From Cycas panzhihuaensis (taxonomy: Eukaryota > Cycadophyta): 64,000 nucleotides of DNA. The notes beneath the pieces are model-generated. The model was not told the origin of the DNA. It made no database searches and saw only the letters and a program-made list of their open reading frames with translations. Positions within the stretch are counted from its first letter, which is position 1. Each line of letters opens with the position of its first letter. The position numbers were made by a program, and so were the translations under genes. Location: positions 37,455,741 to 37,519,740 of the forward strand of contig CM041465.1 in NCBI GenBank assembly GCA_023213395.1, given 5' to 3'. Positions 8,900 to 20,424 of this stretch are shown here, one piece after another.

Positions 8900-9800
8900 C
8901 TATACGAGTCAGTTATTCACTTGACAGGTACAACCCTTTGGTTTATAATGATGGTGAGCTTACATGCTATCGGGAAGCAGCAGATAATATCTATAATGAG
9001 AAGTGGAAGAGGGCTATGTAGGAAGAGATAGATACTTTAAAGAAAAATAATTCATGGGACTTGGTAGAACTTCTACATGGTCGGAAGATTGTTGGTTTTA
9101 GGTGGGTTTTCAAGGAGAAAATAGATGTTGATGGAAAGGTTGACAAATACAAGACAAGATTGGTGGCTAAAGGCTTTGCATAAAAAGTGGATATTGATTT
9201 TCATAAGATCTTTTTACCAGTTGTTAAACTTGTTTCAATTTGGATCCTGTTAGCATTAGTATCTTCTCTTGATTTAGAGTTGGAGTAGTTAGATATAAAA
9301 ATAACTTTTTTGCATGGAGATTTAGATGAGATCTATATGGATCAACTAGAAGGGTTTGTACAAGATGACAGGAAAAAACTTATTTGCAAGCTCAAGAAAT
9401 CATTGTATGGCCTAGAGTAATCACTTAGACAATGGTACAAGAAGTTTGATGCCTTCATGAAGAGCCAAAATCTCAAAAGAAGTGGGTATGATCATTGTGT
9501 TTACTTTAAATTCTTGGACAATGGCTTATTCATTATCTTGGTATTGTATGTTGATGACATGCTAGTTGCAAACAAGAGTATGGCAGAAATCAACAAGTTA
9601 AAGGCTTAATTGGCTAGAACTTTTGATATAAAAGATCTAAGAGCTGCAAAATAAATCTTAGGCATGGAGATACATAAAGACAGGAAAAATGGTAAACTAT
9701 GGTTATCACAGCAAAAATATGTGGAGAAGTTACTAACCAGATTTGGTATGGCAAATGTGAACTAGTTAGTATCCCGTTGGCTTCTCAATTCAAGCTTTCT
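8900..9800 (+). pseudogene. Copia F reverse transcriptase
   Basis: Reads W-K-R-A-M, stop, E-E-I-D-T-L-K-K-N-N-S-W-D-L-V, then V-D-K-Y-K-T-R-L-V-A-K-G-F-A, then D-I-K-I-T-F-L-H-G-D-L-D, then L-K-K-S-L-Y-G-L-E and L-Y-V-D-D-M-L-V, so the YVDD active site is intact. At least six stops interrupt the frame, mostly TAG or TAA where W or Q is expected. RT copies element RNA to cDNA in the particle. Confidence 0.88.
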
Positions 9801-10501
9801 TCGAGTATGAGTCTTAGTAGTCAATGAAAAAATGATTATATGTTCCATGTATTTTATGTCAGTGTAGTAGAAAGTTTTATGTATGCTATAGTATGTACAA
9901 GACTTTACATTTCACTGCAGTTAGTATAGTTAGCAGGTTTATGGCAAATTTAGGAAATGAACATTGGGCAGCAATGAAATAGGTGCTTCGGTATTTGAGG
10001 GGCATAAGTGACTATTGCATCACCTTTAGTGATACAGGTAATCAGGTTTGTAGATATATTGATTCAGACTTTGCAGGAGATTTAGATAAGAGAAAGTCTA
10101 CTTCAGGTTATATGTTTACTCTTGTAAATGGTCCAGTTAGTTGGATGTCAAAATTGTAGAGTACAATTACATTATCGACTACAGAAGTAGAATATATTGT
10201 TGCAGCTCATGCTTGTAAAGAAACAATCGGGTTGCAGGGTCTATTAGTTGAGCTTGGAAGGCAATAAAAAATGGTAAAGGTATTTTGTAGCAGTCAAAAT
10301 ACCATTTACTTAGCAAAGAATCCAGCTTATCATAGTAGGACAAAGCATATTGCTCTTAAGTACCATTTTGTTAGACAGGTTGTGGAAGCAGGTGGAGTGG
10401 CACTTGAGAAAGTTAACACAAAATAAAATTGTGCTAACATGTTCACAAAACTAGTGGTATTGGAGAAATTCAAATGGTATTTGACTCCTATTAGCTTATA
10501 G
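9801..10501 (+). pseudogene. Copia F RNase H
   Basis: Reads D-S-D-F-A-G-D-L-D-K-R-K-S-T-S-G-Y, then T-T-E-V-E-Y-I-V-A-A, then F-C-S-S-Q-N-T-I-Y-L-A-K-N and S-R-T-K-H-I-A-L-K-Y-H-F. The first D and the E are present, but the third acidic residue (C-D-S-Q in relatives) is S here. The end, F-K-W-Y-L, lies shortly before the polypurine tract. Confidence 0.85.
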
Positions 10502-10547
10502 AAGAGGTTATGAATGATCCAGGAAAGGTATCAAGTAAATTGTTGTT

Positions 10548-10558
10548 AAGGTAGAGAT
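10548..10558 (+). promoter_or_regulatory. Polypurine tract of Copia F
   Basis: AAGGTAGAGAT directly before the 3' LTR, close to the common Copia form AAGGTGGAGAT. Confidence 0.75.
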
Positions 10559-11216
10559 TATCAGATAATGTGATAATAATGTTTTAGAGGTAAAAAATTT
10601 GACAGGTTGGCAGCGCAATTTTTCCCTTGTACTTTCACAAGGGGATCCAAGAGGGGTAGGAGGCCCCTTCGTTGGGGGGTATGGGGGGAGCCAAAACCTC
10701 TCCTACAAAGAGGAGTTTCAGGAACAGTAGCCCCTGACCCAAAAAGCTAGCATTGTAAAATATACTAAATTGTAAAGAGAATCAAGATCGTTCATTCAAA
10801 ATACCATAGATTTGATGGTCGAGATTTGTGCCTTGTATGACTCTCTCATATAGCCCAATTTAGGGTATTTTTTCATGATGTTGATAGTATTTAATGTATT
10901 AGATATACTGTATTGAGAAGAGGTTGTTGATTGTTATTGTTGTAAGCATTCAACCATAGATTATATACATTTCTCCATTCTTAAATAATAAAGTTTGATA
11001 CATTTCCTGTGTGGATGTTTCCCTAGCACACTGCTAGGGTTTTACCACGTTATATCTGGTGTATATGTGATACTTTATCTTTCTGATTTATTTATTATAT
11101 TATCTCTAGTTTAAGAACTTGTATGTTAAATTTCAGTTTCAATTCTTGTAACTAGTTGCAAAATAGTTTAGATCTTGGTGGTGATTTCTAGTTATTGGGA
11201 CCTAGTTTTCTCAGCA
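10559..11216 (+). repeat. 3' LTR of Copia F
   Basis: Partner of 5873-6539, ending CTCAGCA. Its first bases, TATCAG, have lost the TG. The G-rich block is at 10641-10690. Confidence 0.88.
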
Positions 11217-11241
11217 CACATAAATATTATTTCTTGTAACA
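11217..11241 (-). repeat. Probable outer end of the Copia O LTR
   Basis: Resumes after element F. On the minus strand the piece begins TGTTACAAG, a plausible LTR start. This rests on position only. Confidence 0.35.
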
Positions 11242-12941
11242 CTCCTTAATGTTTACATCATTTCCCTTCACATGAATATCTTCTCCAAACTTCATGAACT
11301 TGTTTTGAGTCAAAGGTGTTAAAAATAATGTCAAATTCTTACTCATTCTTTTCTTTGAGTTGGTTGATGAGTCATATTAGGCAATTCCAAATCCCAATTT
11401 GTGGAAACTATTTGATGGCTTTCTTATGAAAGCATCAATTTATATATGGGTATAGATGGTATCCCTTCATCCTTTGTGATATTGACCATATTTTCAATCC
11501 TTATTCACATTTTAGCAGGTTGGTCCAGTCTGAAAATTTATGGGAAGAAGTATATTATAGTATTTTCAATTCATGAATTTCCAATGATTGCCATGTTTCG
11601 TACACTAGATCCTTTATTATTTCATGTTTTTTTCAAAAGTATGCTAATCCCTATGTTGTGCACCACTAAGCATTTTGTATCCGTTGAGATAAAGCCCTCC
11701 CTCTGTAGGAGCCTTGTGTAGTAAACTCCCTATGGGTGGATTGTCTATCATTGTCAAATTGACTAGTCCCCCAAAGCTCTTATGAGTTGTACTTTTTGTT
11801 CTCTTCTTTTACATTCAAGAGCATATACGAGTTGTGGTCTCTCTCATGTAAGAGTATGCATGAGTTGTACCTTGTTGTTTTCTTAATTTTTTGCTCGCAC
11901 TTTTAATAATATGAGGAGTGGCCTTACTCTCATCAATGTGCAAAGTTAGATCCATGCATTGATGCACGGAGAGCAAACTATGAGTTATTATATTCATTTG
12001 TGATCTAATACAAGATTATTTCTTGTATATCACTTATGCAATTATGTTTATGTGAGTGTTATTATTTACTTGTTGGTTATTGCTTTGATTCACTCATATC
12101 ACCAACATAGTAGTAGTGCCCATGGTTCATTAGTTGGAAATGTTTTTGAGTTTTAGCATGCATTTAAATCTATGGGCTTGATATTTTTGTAGTGTAGATC
12201 TTTATTGTTGATTTTTGCAGCTCTTAAGGGAACCCACAAGGGTTTTCTTAGTTGAAAGGGTGTCAGTTTTGTTGTCAAGGTGATTTGGAAATTTGTGGGC
12301 ATTTTAAATCTCTAATTTTTGTAATTCTTTTGCTTATGGGTTTGTTTCTAACAAGTCTAAGATCGTTTTAGAAGTGATTTCTGCCTTTAGAATGAGATCT
12401 TTTAGTGAAAATTTATCTTAAAAAGTTAGGAAAGTTAGGCAATGCTCTAAACCCCAATTTGTGCTCTTAATTCATAAAATTTGGCTTATTTTTTCTTTGG
12501 TTTCTATTGCAGTTATGTGGATAAGATAAATATCATCTTGATTCAACTATCAGATGAAGAAAATTGCTCGATTCAATTTCACAAAAGTGCACACGCAACA
12601 TTGAGGTAGCGACAATATGAAAAGTTCATAAAAATTTATTTAATTTTTCACTTTTCTATAGTTTAAGTGAAATTAAATCATATTGTAATCTTCGTTGAAC
12701 CCTGCAACTTTTTATTTTTAAGTCATGATCACATGCAGTGAAGGATTTAGACTCCATAAAGGAGCTAAACCTTATAACTCATTTATTGTTCGTTTTTAGT
12801 GATTTCAGTGTTTAGCATCATATTTTCTCTTGTATTTTCATTTCAAATGTCCAAATTTGTAATAAGACTTTGTGGCCATTGTGTCTCTTTATAACTTCAT
12901 ATCTGTGATCTTGGTCATCTACATTATTTCTTATTATATCT
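11242..12941. other. Unassigned 1.7 kb, no gene recognised
   Basis: No retroelement domain, LTR pair or convincing ORF was found. A 91-codon plus-strand frame at 11446-11721 looks hydrophobic and random. A degenerate tandem repeat lies at 11775-11885. The stretch just before 12942 would be expected to hold the 5' LTR and leader of Copia C, but I saw no primer-binding site. Confidence 0.5.
11775..11885 (+). repeat. Degenerate tandem repeat, three units
   Basis: Units start near 11775, 11819 and 11851. Each has AGCTCT, AGAGCA or AGAGTA followed by an A/T-rich stretch and GAGTTGT, then a T/C-rich tail of 15-25 nt. Confidence 0.5.
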
Positions 12942-13337
12942 AGCATCAACATTTCTGGTTATGTTTTACTAGATGCACAAAAACTTAATGGTAAGAACCA
13001 TGTTATTTGGAAATTTAAAAGTTTTAATATTTTGGCACTTAAAAAATTAATACAAATAGTTGAAGGGAAGGAACCAAAACTAGTTGTCTCTGCCTCTTAG
13101 GCTACAACTAGATCTACACCATCTACCTCAACTATGACTGCTAAGGATGTTGAACACTTACAAGTTTGTGATAGAGAGATACTAGCAATCATTTGGCTTT
13201 ATATTGTTGATGACTTCATCACTCATCTTCAAGACATGACTTCATCTAAAGATACATGGCAAACTATTAAAGAAATATATGAGATAAAAAACATAATTAG
13301 CCTCTTATTTGTTGTTGATAAAAATGCATGTGTTTAA
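12942..13337 (+). pseudogene. Copia C gag, N-terminal part
   Basis: Reads S-G-Y-V-L-L-D-A-Q-K-L-N-G-K-N-H-V-I-W-K, then a stop at about 13099, then I-I-W-L-Y-I-V-D-D-F-I and T-S-S-K-D-T-W-Q-T-I-K-E-I-Y-E, which are the L-x-G-x-N and A-x-x-x-W-x-x-L blocks of Copia gag. The match ends abruptly at about 13337, where Gypsy D begins on the other strand. The protease of a Copia element resumes on the far side of D at about 18000, so C may be one copy split by D, or two pieces. Confidence 0.75.
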
Positions 13338-13338
13338 T

Positions 13339-14000
13339 GTTATTTTTGGCATGAATGGTGCCTATGATATAAGGCGATCAACCCACTTTCCTTACTCTTT
13401 AGAAAGGATAGGCTGGTTAAGGAGCCAACAGAGACTATGGTGGTTGGTTAAAATAGTGAATTTTGGTCCTATTAAATACTGATTGCATGGAGGATAGCCT
13501 TCATATCTTCTTAGTAAGTTGAAAGTTGACATTCATGATCTTTTTATTTTTGATTTTTAAAGGTAATTTGATAAAAGTTCTACATGAGGACAAATCCTAA
13601 GCCTACATTGGATGCATCACATTCAAGTTGGAATGGTTTGGAAAAGTCTACGGTGGACAATACAAGGGGGGTAGTCATGAGCAATTTGAGATGGTTGAAG
13701 GCATTGTTGGCATTATGGGACCATTAAAAAGAGTCCTTATGAAGTAAATTAGTTAGGAGTATGGTAATAGGAGAAAAAATTTTAACGAATCAATGGTAAA
13801 AGCCTATGAGTCCAAGGAAAGCTCGTAGTTGAATGAGAGTCTTGGGGGTGGGCCATGTGATGATGGCTGAAATTTTATCAAGGTCTACACAAATACCTTC
13901 TTCCAAGATGATATGACCCAAATATTAGAGTTTAGTCTTCTCAAATTTACACTTAATTTCACATAGAGTTTGTGTTGGGAGAGAAGTTGAAGGGCAATTT
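13339..14000 (-). pseudogene. Gypsy D RNase H (truncated) and RT thumb
   Basis: Minus-strand blocks include C-D-A-S (near 13615), F-Y-Q-I-T-F-K-N, and at the low-coordinate end K-F-T-I-L-T-N-H-H-S-L-C-W-L-L-N-Q-P-I, which is the F-x-x-x-T-D-H-x-S-L-x-x-L block of Gypsy RNase H with D changed to N. The match ends right after this, so the element lacks everything downstream. RNase H removes the RNA strand during cDNA synthesis. Confidence 0.75.
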
Positions 14001-14480
14001 CTAAATATTATAGATGGGTAAACATACAAGAACCATAGATAGGGATATCATGAAAAAAATAATGATGAACTTGTGAAGGTGGCGACCAAAGATCTTGTTC
14101 ATTAGGCCTTGAAATGGGGTGAAGGCATTACACAATCTGAAGGGTATAGCTTGAAATTCGAAATGCCCATGGGGTGTTTAAAAAATAGTCTTATGGCGAT
14201 CTTTAGGGGGAATGGGGATCTGATAGTAATCTGATTGGAGGTCCAATTTAGAAAGAATGATGGCCCCATGAATTTCATCCAATATATCATCAATGTGATG
14301 AGTGGGGAAATTTATTTTTAATTGTGAGTTTGTTAAACTCTTAATAATCGACGTAAAGGCGAAATGAGTCATCCTTTTTTCAAACAAGCACAATGGGGGT
14401 TGTGTAAGGGCTTCTACTGGGTTGGATTATTCCCATGTCCATAAGTCCTATTATGATTCGTTTGATTTGATTTTTCTGAA
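14001..14480 (-). pseudogene. Gypsy D reverse transcriptase
   Basis: The minus strand reads F-E-K-R-M-T-H-F-A-F, then L-K-I-N-F-P-T-H-H-I-D-D-I-L-D-E-I-H-G-A, then S-K-L-D-L-Q-S-D-Y-Y-Q-I, then D-R-H-K-T-I-F and G-H-F-E-F-Q-A-I-P-F-R-L. This is an unmistakable Ty3/Gypsy RT palm. The Y-x-D-D position near 14050 reads I-F-F-M-I-S, so the active site is lost. Confidence 0.87.
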
Positions 14481-14718
14481 AGTAAGAGTTATGATATGGT
14501 CATAGGCTAATAGGGTTATAAGGTCTTTTAAGCTTGATGAAGTGGTGGAAACCTCAGTCTTGGGGGGGGTGGTGTTACTATGAAGTCGGTCAAAGACAGA
14601 TTGATACTTTGTAAGGATGGGTTGAATGTCGAGGTGAATGTCAACTTGAGGTTAAATATTATTGAGGGAACTATGTAGCAAATGCTACTATTCAATTGTC
14701 GGCTCATTTGTTTTGGGG

Positions 14719-15072
14719 TCAAAAGGTTATTGGGAGGTGGTTGGAATCCATGTAATTTATGGGTTTGTCTAAAGTATGGTATTTAAATAGAATGAATGAG
14801 TTGGAGGGTGAATTATTAATGTTATACATGCCTAGGATTTGGAACCATTGAACTCCTAGGATAGTGTCAGATCCACCTATAGAAAAGGAATAAAAATTAG
14901 AATCTAGTTGATATATGCCAATTTGGACATGGAAATTTTTAAGGTCTATACAGTGGAGTTTGTAGTGCCTTGGTAAAGAGCAAGTGAACTTAATTTTAGG
15001 TACTATATATAGGTTAAGTTGTTTGACCAAGGAGATATCAATGAAGTTAAGCAACATGCCACTATCGATCAA
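14719..15072 (-). pseudogene. Gypsy D aspartic protease
   Basis: 117 open codons on the minus strand. They start M-I-D-S-G-M-L-L-N-F-I-D, the active-site D-S-G with the usual N-F-I; later come Q-I-G-I-Y-Q-L-D-S-N-F-Y, then D-T-I-L-G-V-Q-W-F-Q-I-L-G, the typical end of the Gypsy retropepsin. It cleaves the Gag-Pol precursor. The stretch between this and RT (14480-14719) is decayed linker. Confidence 0.85.
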
Positions 15073-15479
15073 GATGGTTATGGGGATCTTCTTTAATGCA
15101 CCTTTAACGCGGAGGGGTTTAGGACAGTCTGCAGACTAGAGAATTGAGAAAATAGTAGAAAGAGAAACTTCAAGTTTGGGTTCAGGGTCTATGGGAGAAT
15201 CAACAGTGAGGTCTTCCTCAGGCTTAATGTCTATATTTGGATCGTCATCAATCGAGGCTGTAGGATCAATGGTGAAGACCATATGCTTAGCTTTATGAAA
15301 CTTATTGTGTTCGAAAGTCTATTTCTCTGCACATTGGATGTAAAGGCCCGCTTCTTGACATCTCTTAGCTTCGACATTAGTCACTTTCTTAGACCCTGTA
15401 GTTTGTTCATCCGATGGTCATTCAATTATGGGGTGTTCTGCTATAGAGTGATCATCTCAATGATCCTCCCATCGAGGTC

Positions 15480-16345
15480 ATAGTCGTTGTTTGTCTGATG
15501 GGTGGGAGTGTGGGTACTAGGGTGTATCCCCTCGAAAAGTGAAAGTATGCTTAATTGTAAATTCTGCTTCAACTGCTTTTGCCATGGTTATAGCCCATCT
15601 TAAAGTGTTTGGTGGGTATGTTTTCAAGCACATCTGGATGTGATCTTTGAGACCAGCCATGTAGATTTCGATTAGTGTGAGTTGATCGAGTTGTATGTTG
15701 GCCCTATTTTGAAGATCTTAAAACTCATTGGTGAAAGCTTTGACTATTGAGGACTGTTTTAGTTGAGTGAGCTAGTTAAAAAAGTTTTTGTTCCACATGT
15801 CCTCATACTGCTTAAAGAAGCTTTTGCAGAACTATTTCCAAGATTAATTTGCAGGGTGTTCTCTTTGCCACCATTGAAACCAATAATGATCTTGCCCATC
15901 AAGATGGATGGATGCAAATATAAGGCGATCATCAATCGACATGGGGTGGAGTTGGAAGTATGACTCCAACTTACTAATCTAACTCCTTGCGTTGTCCTTA
16001 TTTAACTATGGATAAAAAATGGGGATATTAATTTTATGAGGAAAGGGTAGCTTTCATGGATAACTCTAAAATAGAGGAGGTGGTGGCATTTACTACTGAT
16101 TGGTTGGCCTTGTTGAATTTGAGGTACTTCCTTGGTTAACAAGTTGTTAAAGTAGTTGTGAGGATTTTGTAAGATCAATCTTAATGTTTGAAAACTCACT
16201 TTTTAGGTCTACAATTTTTTTTTGCATTTTGATCATTGTTGTTGCTGAGTTGTTCTTGCATGTTATGAAAATCATCCTTAATAGCTATGAAATTGCTTTC
16301 AAGTTATTGGAGTTTATCAGCCCATTTGATTACCATCGTTGATTA
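15480..16345 (-). pseudogene. Gypsy D gag
   Basis: Minus-strand blocks: K-L-E-S-Y-F-Q-L-H-P, then F-A-S-I-H-L-D-G-Q-D-H-Y-W-F-Q-W-W, then F-T-N-E-F, stop, D-L-Q-N-R-A-N and L-I-E-I-Y-M-A-G-L-K-D-H-I. These are the retrotrans_gag landmarks (Y-F, then A-x-W-x-x-W, then F-x-x-G-L). The rest of gag toward protease (15073-15480) is low-quality and should contain the zinc knuckle; I could not place one. Confidence 0.8.
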
Positions 16346-17603
16346 TGAGTACTAGCTTATATTAGAAAAGATCACTGATTAAAATGGGACTAGATAGAAG
16401 AATGGGATTATATGAAGTAGGAAGAGGAAGAAAGAACGGAATGACGAAGTGGGAATAGATAGGAAGAAGGGGATATAAAGAAGATGGGGGTTAAGTGAGG
16501 GGATGAGAGGGGGTAGGGGGTTAGGGTGTCTATAGCTAGTTGACCCCAAAGTACAATGGATTCACCTTGTGTATCAAAACAATCATGAAAAGTCTATTGA
16601 GATGGGGTAGGTGAGTTTTAAGTGATTTTTTTTGCCAACAGGGGCTCACGGATAACTGGATACTGATAAGTATAAAAATTGACTACAACAACTATCCTAG
16701 TGCAAAATGATCAGTAGGATGTGTTGATCGAACTAAGGTATATGAATTTTAATGGTACTTTTTTTGCTCTTCTTTTCTTCAAGAAATACTTTAGAAATTG
16801 TAGTTTTTTTTTTTTTGGTTTGAATACTGTGTTATACGCTCTTAAGAGAAAAGTGAGATAGGATGTAAGTGGTATAGGATATCTTACTAACTACTAGATA
16901 AGGTATGCTTGGTCTTATAGGCCTACTAATAAACTTCTAATATAGTTGTTTGGGGTAGGTAGCTTTATAGTGCTAACCATTAACCACTGCAAGACTTCAA
17001 TGATTGATAGTTTACTTACGTTAAGGAGGATTTAGGACCTAAAGGGGTTCTTTTATATACCCGAAGATGCGTGGAGGTATGTTTCCATAGTCAGATTCTG
17101 TTTAGGACTTGGTTCAGAAGCGTTATCTCCAGTTCTTCACGCAAGGGGTAGAAAAACCACGATGCACTTAGCTAAAATGATGGATCCCTATGATATTTAG
17201 AGACTCCTGGTACAGGGTCTCTACCTAATTGCTTGGGTGGCCACCTAACGGTGTTATCTACCCAGAAAAGAGAGGTGAGAGGGAGAAATGGTAGCTGCCC
17301 AGTAGTTGTATCTACCCTTGAACTAATAATCTAATGCAAAAATTGAAATAAAGGAATGAAACTAAATAAAAAATGTAAAGCAGAAAGAAAATAGAGTACT
17401 GGCATTACCTAGGGGAAGAAATTCTCCTTTCCTCACAACTCCTGAGTCGTGCTGGTATTGTTCCTTAATCTCTGTAGAGATAATACTAAGCAAAGGTCTT
17501 TCCTCAATCTTTACTTGGGTAGAGAGAGTACTCAATCTGACAAAAAAAAAAAAAAAAGATTTTTTTTCCAACCTGTTAAATAGATTCTCACAATCATGAT
17601 CGT
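16346..17603 (-). other. Leader of Gypsy D
   Basis: 1.26 kb between gag and the primer-binding site without a recognisable gene. It contains homopolymers (T15 near 16807-16821; an A17 run at 17541-17557 separated by GA/GAT from T8). A separate insertion inside it cannot be excluded. Confidence 0.5.
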
Positions 17604-17616
17604 GGCTCTGATACCA
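17604..17616 (-). promoter_or_regulatory. Primer-binding site of Gypsy D
   Basis: Minus-strand TGGTATCAGAGCC, 2 nt from the LTR end; initiator-Met type, as in chromoviruses. Confidence 0.85.
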
Positions 17617-17618
17617 CT

Positions 17619-17998
17619 TGGTATGATTCCTTCGGGAATTCCTTTATACTTTATCAGAAAACTAAAATGCAGAACACAAATAGAGCACAAATGGACACAA
17701 AAGTAAGCACTTAAAGTTTACACCAAATGTGTAGCAACAATTTCTCATTAAAAAACTAGCTTCCTTTACATCCATAAGACCTTAAATAAGCAAAATGACT
17801 ATTTAATCTATGAATTTAATTGGAGAGGCATTTGGCCTTTATTTTCATTGGTGGCACTAAGCGGCCTATGCATACATTTTAATAGTTAACATTAGCATTC
17901 GCCTTTTACTAGTAAAAATACTTTTACTAGGGTTCTACTAACCACTAACAATTATATAATAGATTAGGGTTCTGCCAACCATTTATGGTTATGTAACA
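17619..17998 (-). repeat. 5' LTR of Gypsy D
   Basis: 380 bp. On the minus strand it begins TGTTACATAACC and ends CATACCA next to the primer-binding site. No second copy is present near 13339. Confidence 0.7.
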
Positions 17999-18480
17999 GC
18001 CTAGTACATTGATTTTAGTACTTTGAACTTCATTACTTTCCATAAAGAGTGGTTTAGTAAACTCAAAGATGGATGTAATCAAACCATTATTCTAGGTGAT
18101 GATAGTTAACATAACGCAGTCGGGTAGGGTACAATTATTCTTAATCAGTTCGATCATAAATTCAAGATTTTCAATATGTTGTATGTACCATTCTTTAAGC
18201 ATAATTTGGTTTCTATAAGTTATGTAACTATGCTTAACTTGAAGTTTGTGTTTGATGCCATCAAATATGTCATCAAATATGGAAATTTTGTAAGAGCTCA
18301 AGGAAATGAAAAGAATGGTTTATATAAATTCTCTAACATATTTGAGCATAATTTTGTTACAAGTTCATCTAATACATTATGGCATGACTGTTATGATCAT
18401 TTAAATTACCACAGTATTCAATTGTTGAATAAGTTGAAAATGGTGTATGACCTTACACTAGTATAGAAATGTGATAAAAT
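17999..18480 (+). pseudogene. Copia C protease and GAG-pre-integrase
   Basis: Starts just after the Gypsy D LTR. D-F-S-T-L-N-F-I-T-F-H-K-E-W-F fits the Copia protease active site with F-S in place of S-G, so it is inactive. I-I-L-G-D-D and I-F-N-M-L-Y-V-P-F-F-K-H-N-L-V-S follow. The pre-integrase shows G-L-Y-K-F and L-W-H-D-C-Y-D-H-L-N-Y-H-S-I-Q-L-L. The 96 codons of 18176-18466 are open. Confidence 0.8.
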
Positions 18481-19300
18481 CCACAACGTATGTGCACTAG
18501 GGAAGCAACATAGGGGGGAATTTGTCAAGTCCACATGTGGGTTAAAGACAAATTAGAATTGGTTCATTCTGACTTGTGTGGACCAAATATACTAATTTCA
18601 CTTGCAGGCATAAAGTATTCCATGACCTTCGTTGATAATTTAACTAGAACGACTTAGGTTTACCTTCTAAAGAATAAGTTAGAGGCATTTGCAAGATTCA
18701 ATTAATTCAAAGCCAAAATAAAAAACTTCTCTAAAAAGAAGATCAAGATTTTAAGGAGCAATAATGGAGATGAGTATTAGTCAACTGAATTCACAATTTT
18801 TTGGAAGGATCATAGCATTTAACAATAGTTGATTACATCTTATACACCACAAAAGAACAATGTGTTTGAAAGAAAGAATTGCACTATTGCTAAGATGGTT
18901 AGATGTGTGCTCAAAGCTAAAAATTTCTCAAATGGTTTTGGGGTGAAGCTTTAAATACAACTATGCACATATTAAAAAGAAGTTCAATTGCAGTTGTTCA
19001 AAACATAACTCCTAGAGAAGCTTAGATAGATAGAAAACCCTTTATTTATAATCTTTGAGTCTTTGGTTGCTTTTATTCATGTACCTGATGTAAAGAGACA
19101 AAAGCTTGATGATAATAATCATAAGTATATTCTTGTTAGGTACAGTGAGTCATCTAAATCATATACTCTGCGATTTCTCAGAGAGAATGATTGTAATTAC
19201 TAGAGATATTTTGTTTGATGAGTTTGATGAAGGAATTATTCTTATTGTAAATATTGATGCTAAAGGCAAAGAAGTGAATGATGAAACTGATAAAAAGAGT
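18481..19300 (+). pseudogene. Copia C integrase
   Basis: Reads C-A-L-G-K-Q-H-R-G-E-F, then L-V-H-S-D-L-C-G-P-N-I, then M-T-F-V-D-N-L-T-R, then L-R-S-N-N-G-D-E-Y and T-P-Q-K-N-N-V-F-E-R-K-N. The second catalytic D is N (S-N-N-G). Several stops occur. The tail at 19106-19300 reads Y-I-L-V-R-Y-S-E-S-S-K-S-Y in one frame and I-L-F-D-E-F-D-E in another. Confidence 0.8.
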
Positions 19301-20415
19301 GAAGAAGTTCTTATAGATGTTCAATCTTCTTCCTCTCCTCTTAAAAAGTTAACTAGGTGGTACACTCAAACAGTAAAAAATTCTAAGGTTGGTGACATTA
19401 ACACTGATGTTGGTGTTCAAGCACAGAGCAAGGCCAATTTTACTTTGATGTCAAACATCTTAAACATTGATGAACTTAAGTCATTTATTAAAACTAAGGA
19501 TGCACCTCATTGGCAGTTAGTTATACAAGAGAAGTATGACTTCATTCTTAGAAATGACACATGGGATATTGTTGACCTTCTTTCAGATAAGAAGGCTATC
19601 AATTATAGATGGGTATACAAAGTGAAGTATCAATTTGATGGTGCTATTGATAAATACAAGTCTTAGCTTATAGTTAAGGGATATATGTAGATTGAAGGTG
19701 TAGACTTTGATGAGACTTTTGCACATATAGCTAAAATGAACACCAACTATGTTAGTTAATCTTGCATCTCATTTTGGTTGGTAACTCCACTAAATGGATG
19801 CTCAAAGTTCTTTATTTCATGGCATCTTAATAAAAAAGTTTATATGCAGTAATTTGAATGTTTTGTATAGGTTGGAAAGAAGCATCTTGTATACAAGTTG
19901 AAGAAAGCTTTATATGGGTTTAAGCAGACACCAAGGGCATAGCATTCATGCATTAAAGATTACTTCATTTCTTATGAATTGACTATATGTGAGTCAGATC
20001 AGAATTTATACATAAAACATGAGGATAGTGAGATACTTATTGTGCTTATCTATGTTGATGTCCTCATAATCACTAGAAATAACTCTTCTCAGATCAACTA
20101 TCTCAAGAAATAACTTTTTGAAACTTTTGAGATATCTGATTTGGTATGGAATTTTGGTAGAAAGGTGATAACATTTTTGTATGTGAGTCCAAGTATGCTT
20201 ATAGTCTTTTGAAACGTTGTCATATAGAGAATTCAAAGATAATAGCTACTCCCATGGAATTTGGTCTCAAGTCGATTATGAAAGTTGATGATAGAATTGT
20301 TAATAGCACTTTGCATAGGCAGTTAATGGGTAGCCTCATCTATGTCATCAACATTAGGCTTAACATCAGTTATGTTGTTAGTGTTGTAGTCAGATTTTTT
20401 TTAATTTTGATTTCA
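19301..20415 (+). pseudogene. Copia C reverse transcriptase, 3'-truncated
   Basis: Reads W-D-I-V-D-L-L and I-N-Y-R-W-V-Y-K-V-K-Y-Q-F-D-G, then V-D-F-D-E-T-F-A, then I-V-L-I-Y-V-D-V-L-I-I-T, where the Y-V-D-D active site has become YVDV. After that come A-T-P-M-E and R-Q-L-M-G-S-L-I-Y. The match ends at about 20415 before RNase H, where an oppositely oriented Copia fragment begins. Confidence 0.82.
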
Positions 20416-20424
20416 TTCAAAATC

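Larger units (their letters stand above)
5873..11216 (+). mobile_element. Copia retrotransposon F, complete but degenerate
   Basis: Two LTRs (5873-6539 and 10559-11216), a primer-binding site, gag, protease, integrase, RT and RNase H in Copia order, and a polypurine tract. The hexamer CACATA flanks it at 5866-5871 and 11217-11222, a near-perfect target duplication with one extra base at the left end. Many in-frame stops occur. LTRs differ by substitutions and small indels, so this insertion is older than TRG-A and TRG-B. Confidence 0.92.
13339..17998 (-). mobile_element. Gypsy retrotransposon D, 3'-truncated
   Basis: The minus strand carries an LTR (17619-17998), a Met-type primer-binding site, a long leader, gag, protease, RT and RNase H in Gypsy order. 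The match stops inside RNase H at about 13339; integrase and the 3' LTR are absent. Gag and protease style (F-H-L-D-G-type gag, V-L-G-V-Q-W-F protease) points to a chromovirus-like lineage. It separates the gag and pol of Copia C. Many stops are present. Confidence 0.85.
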
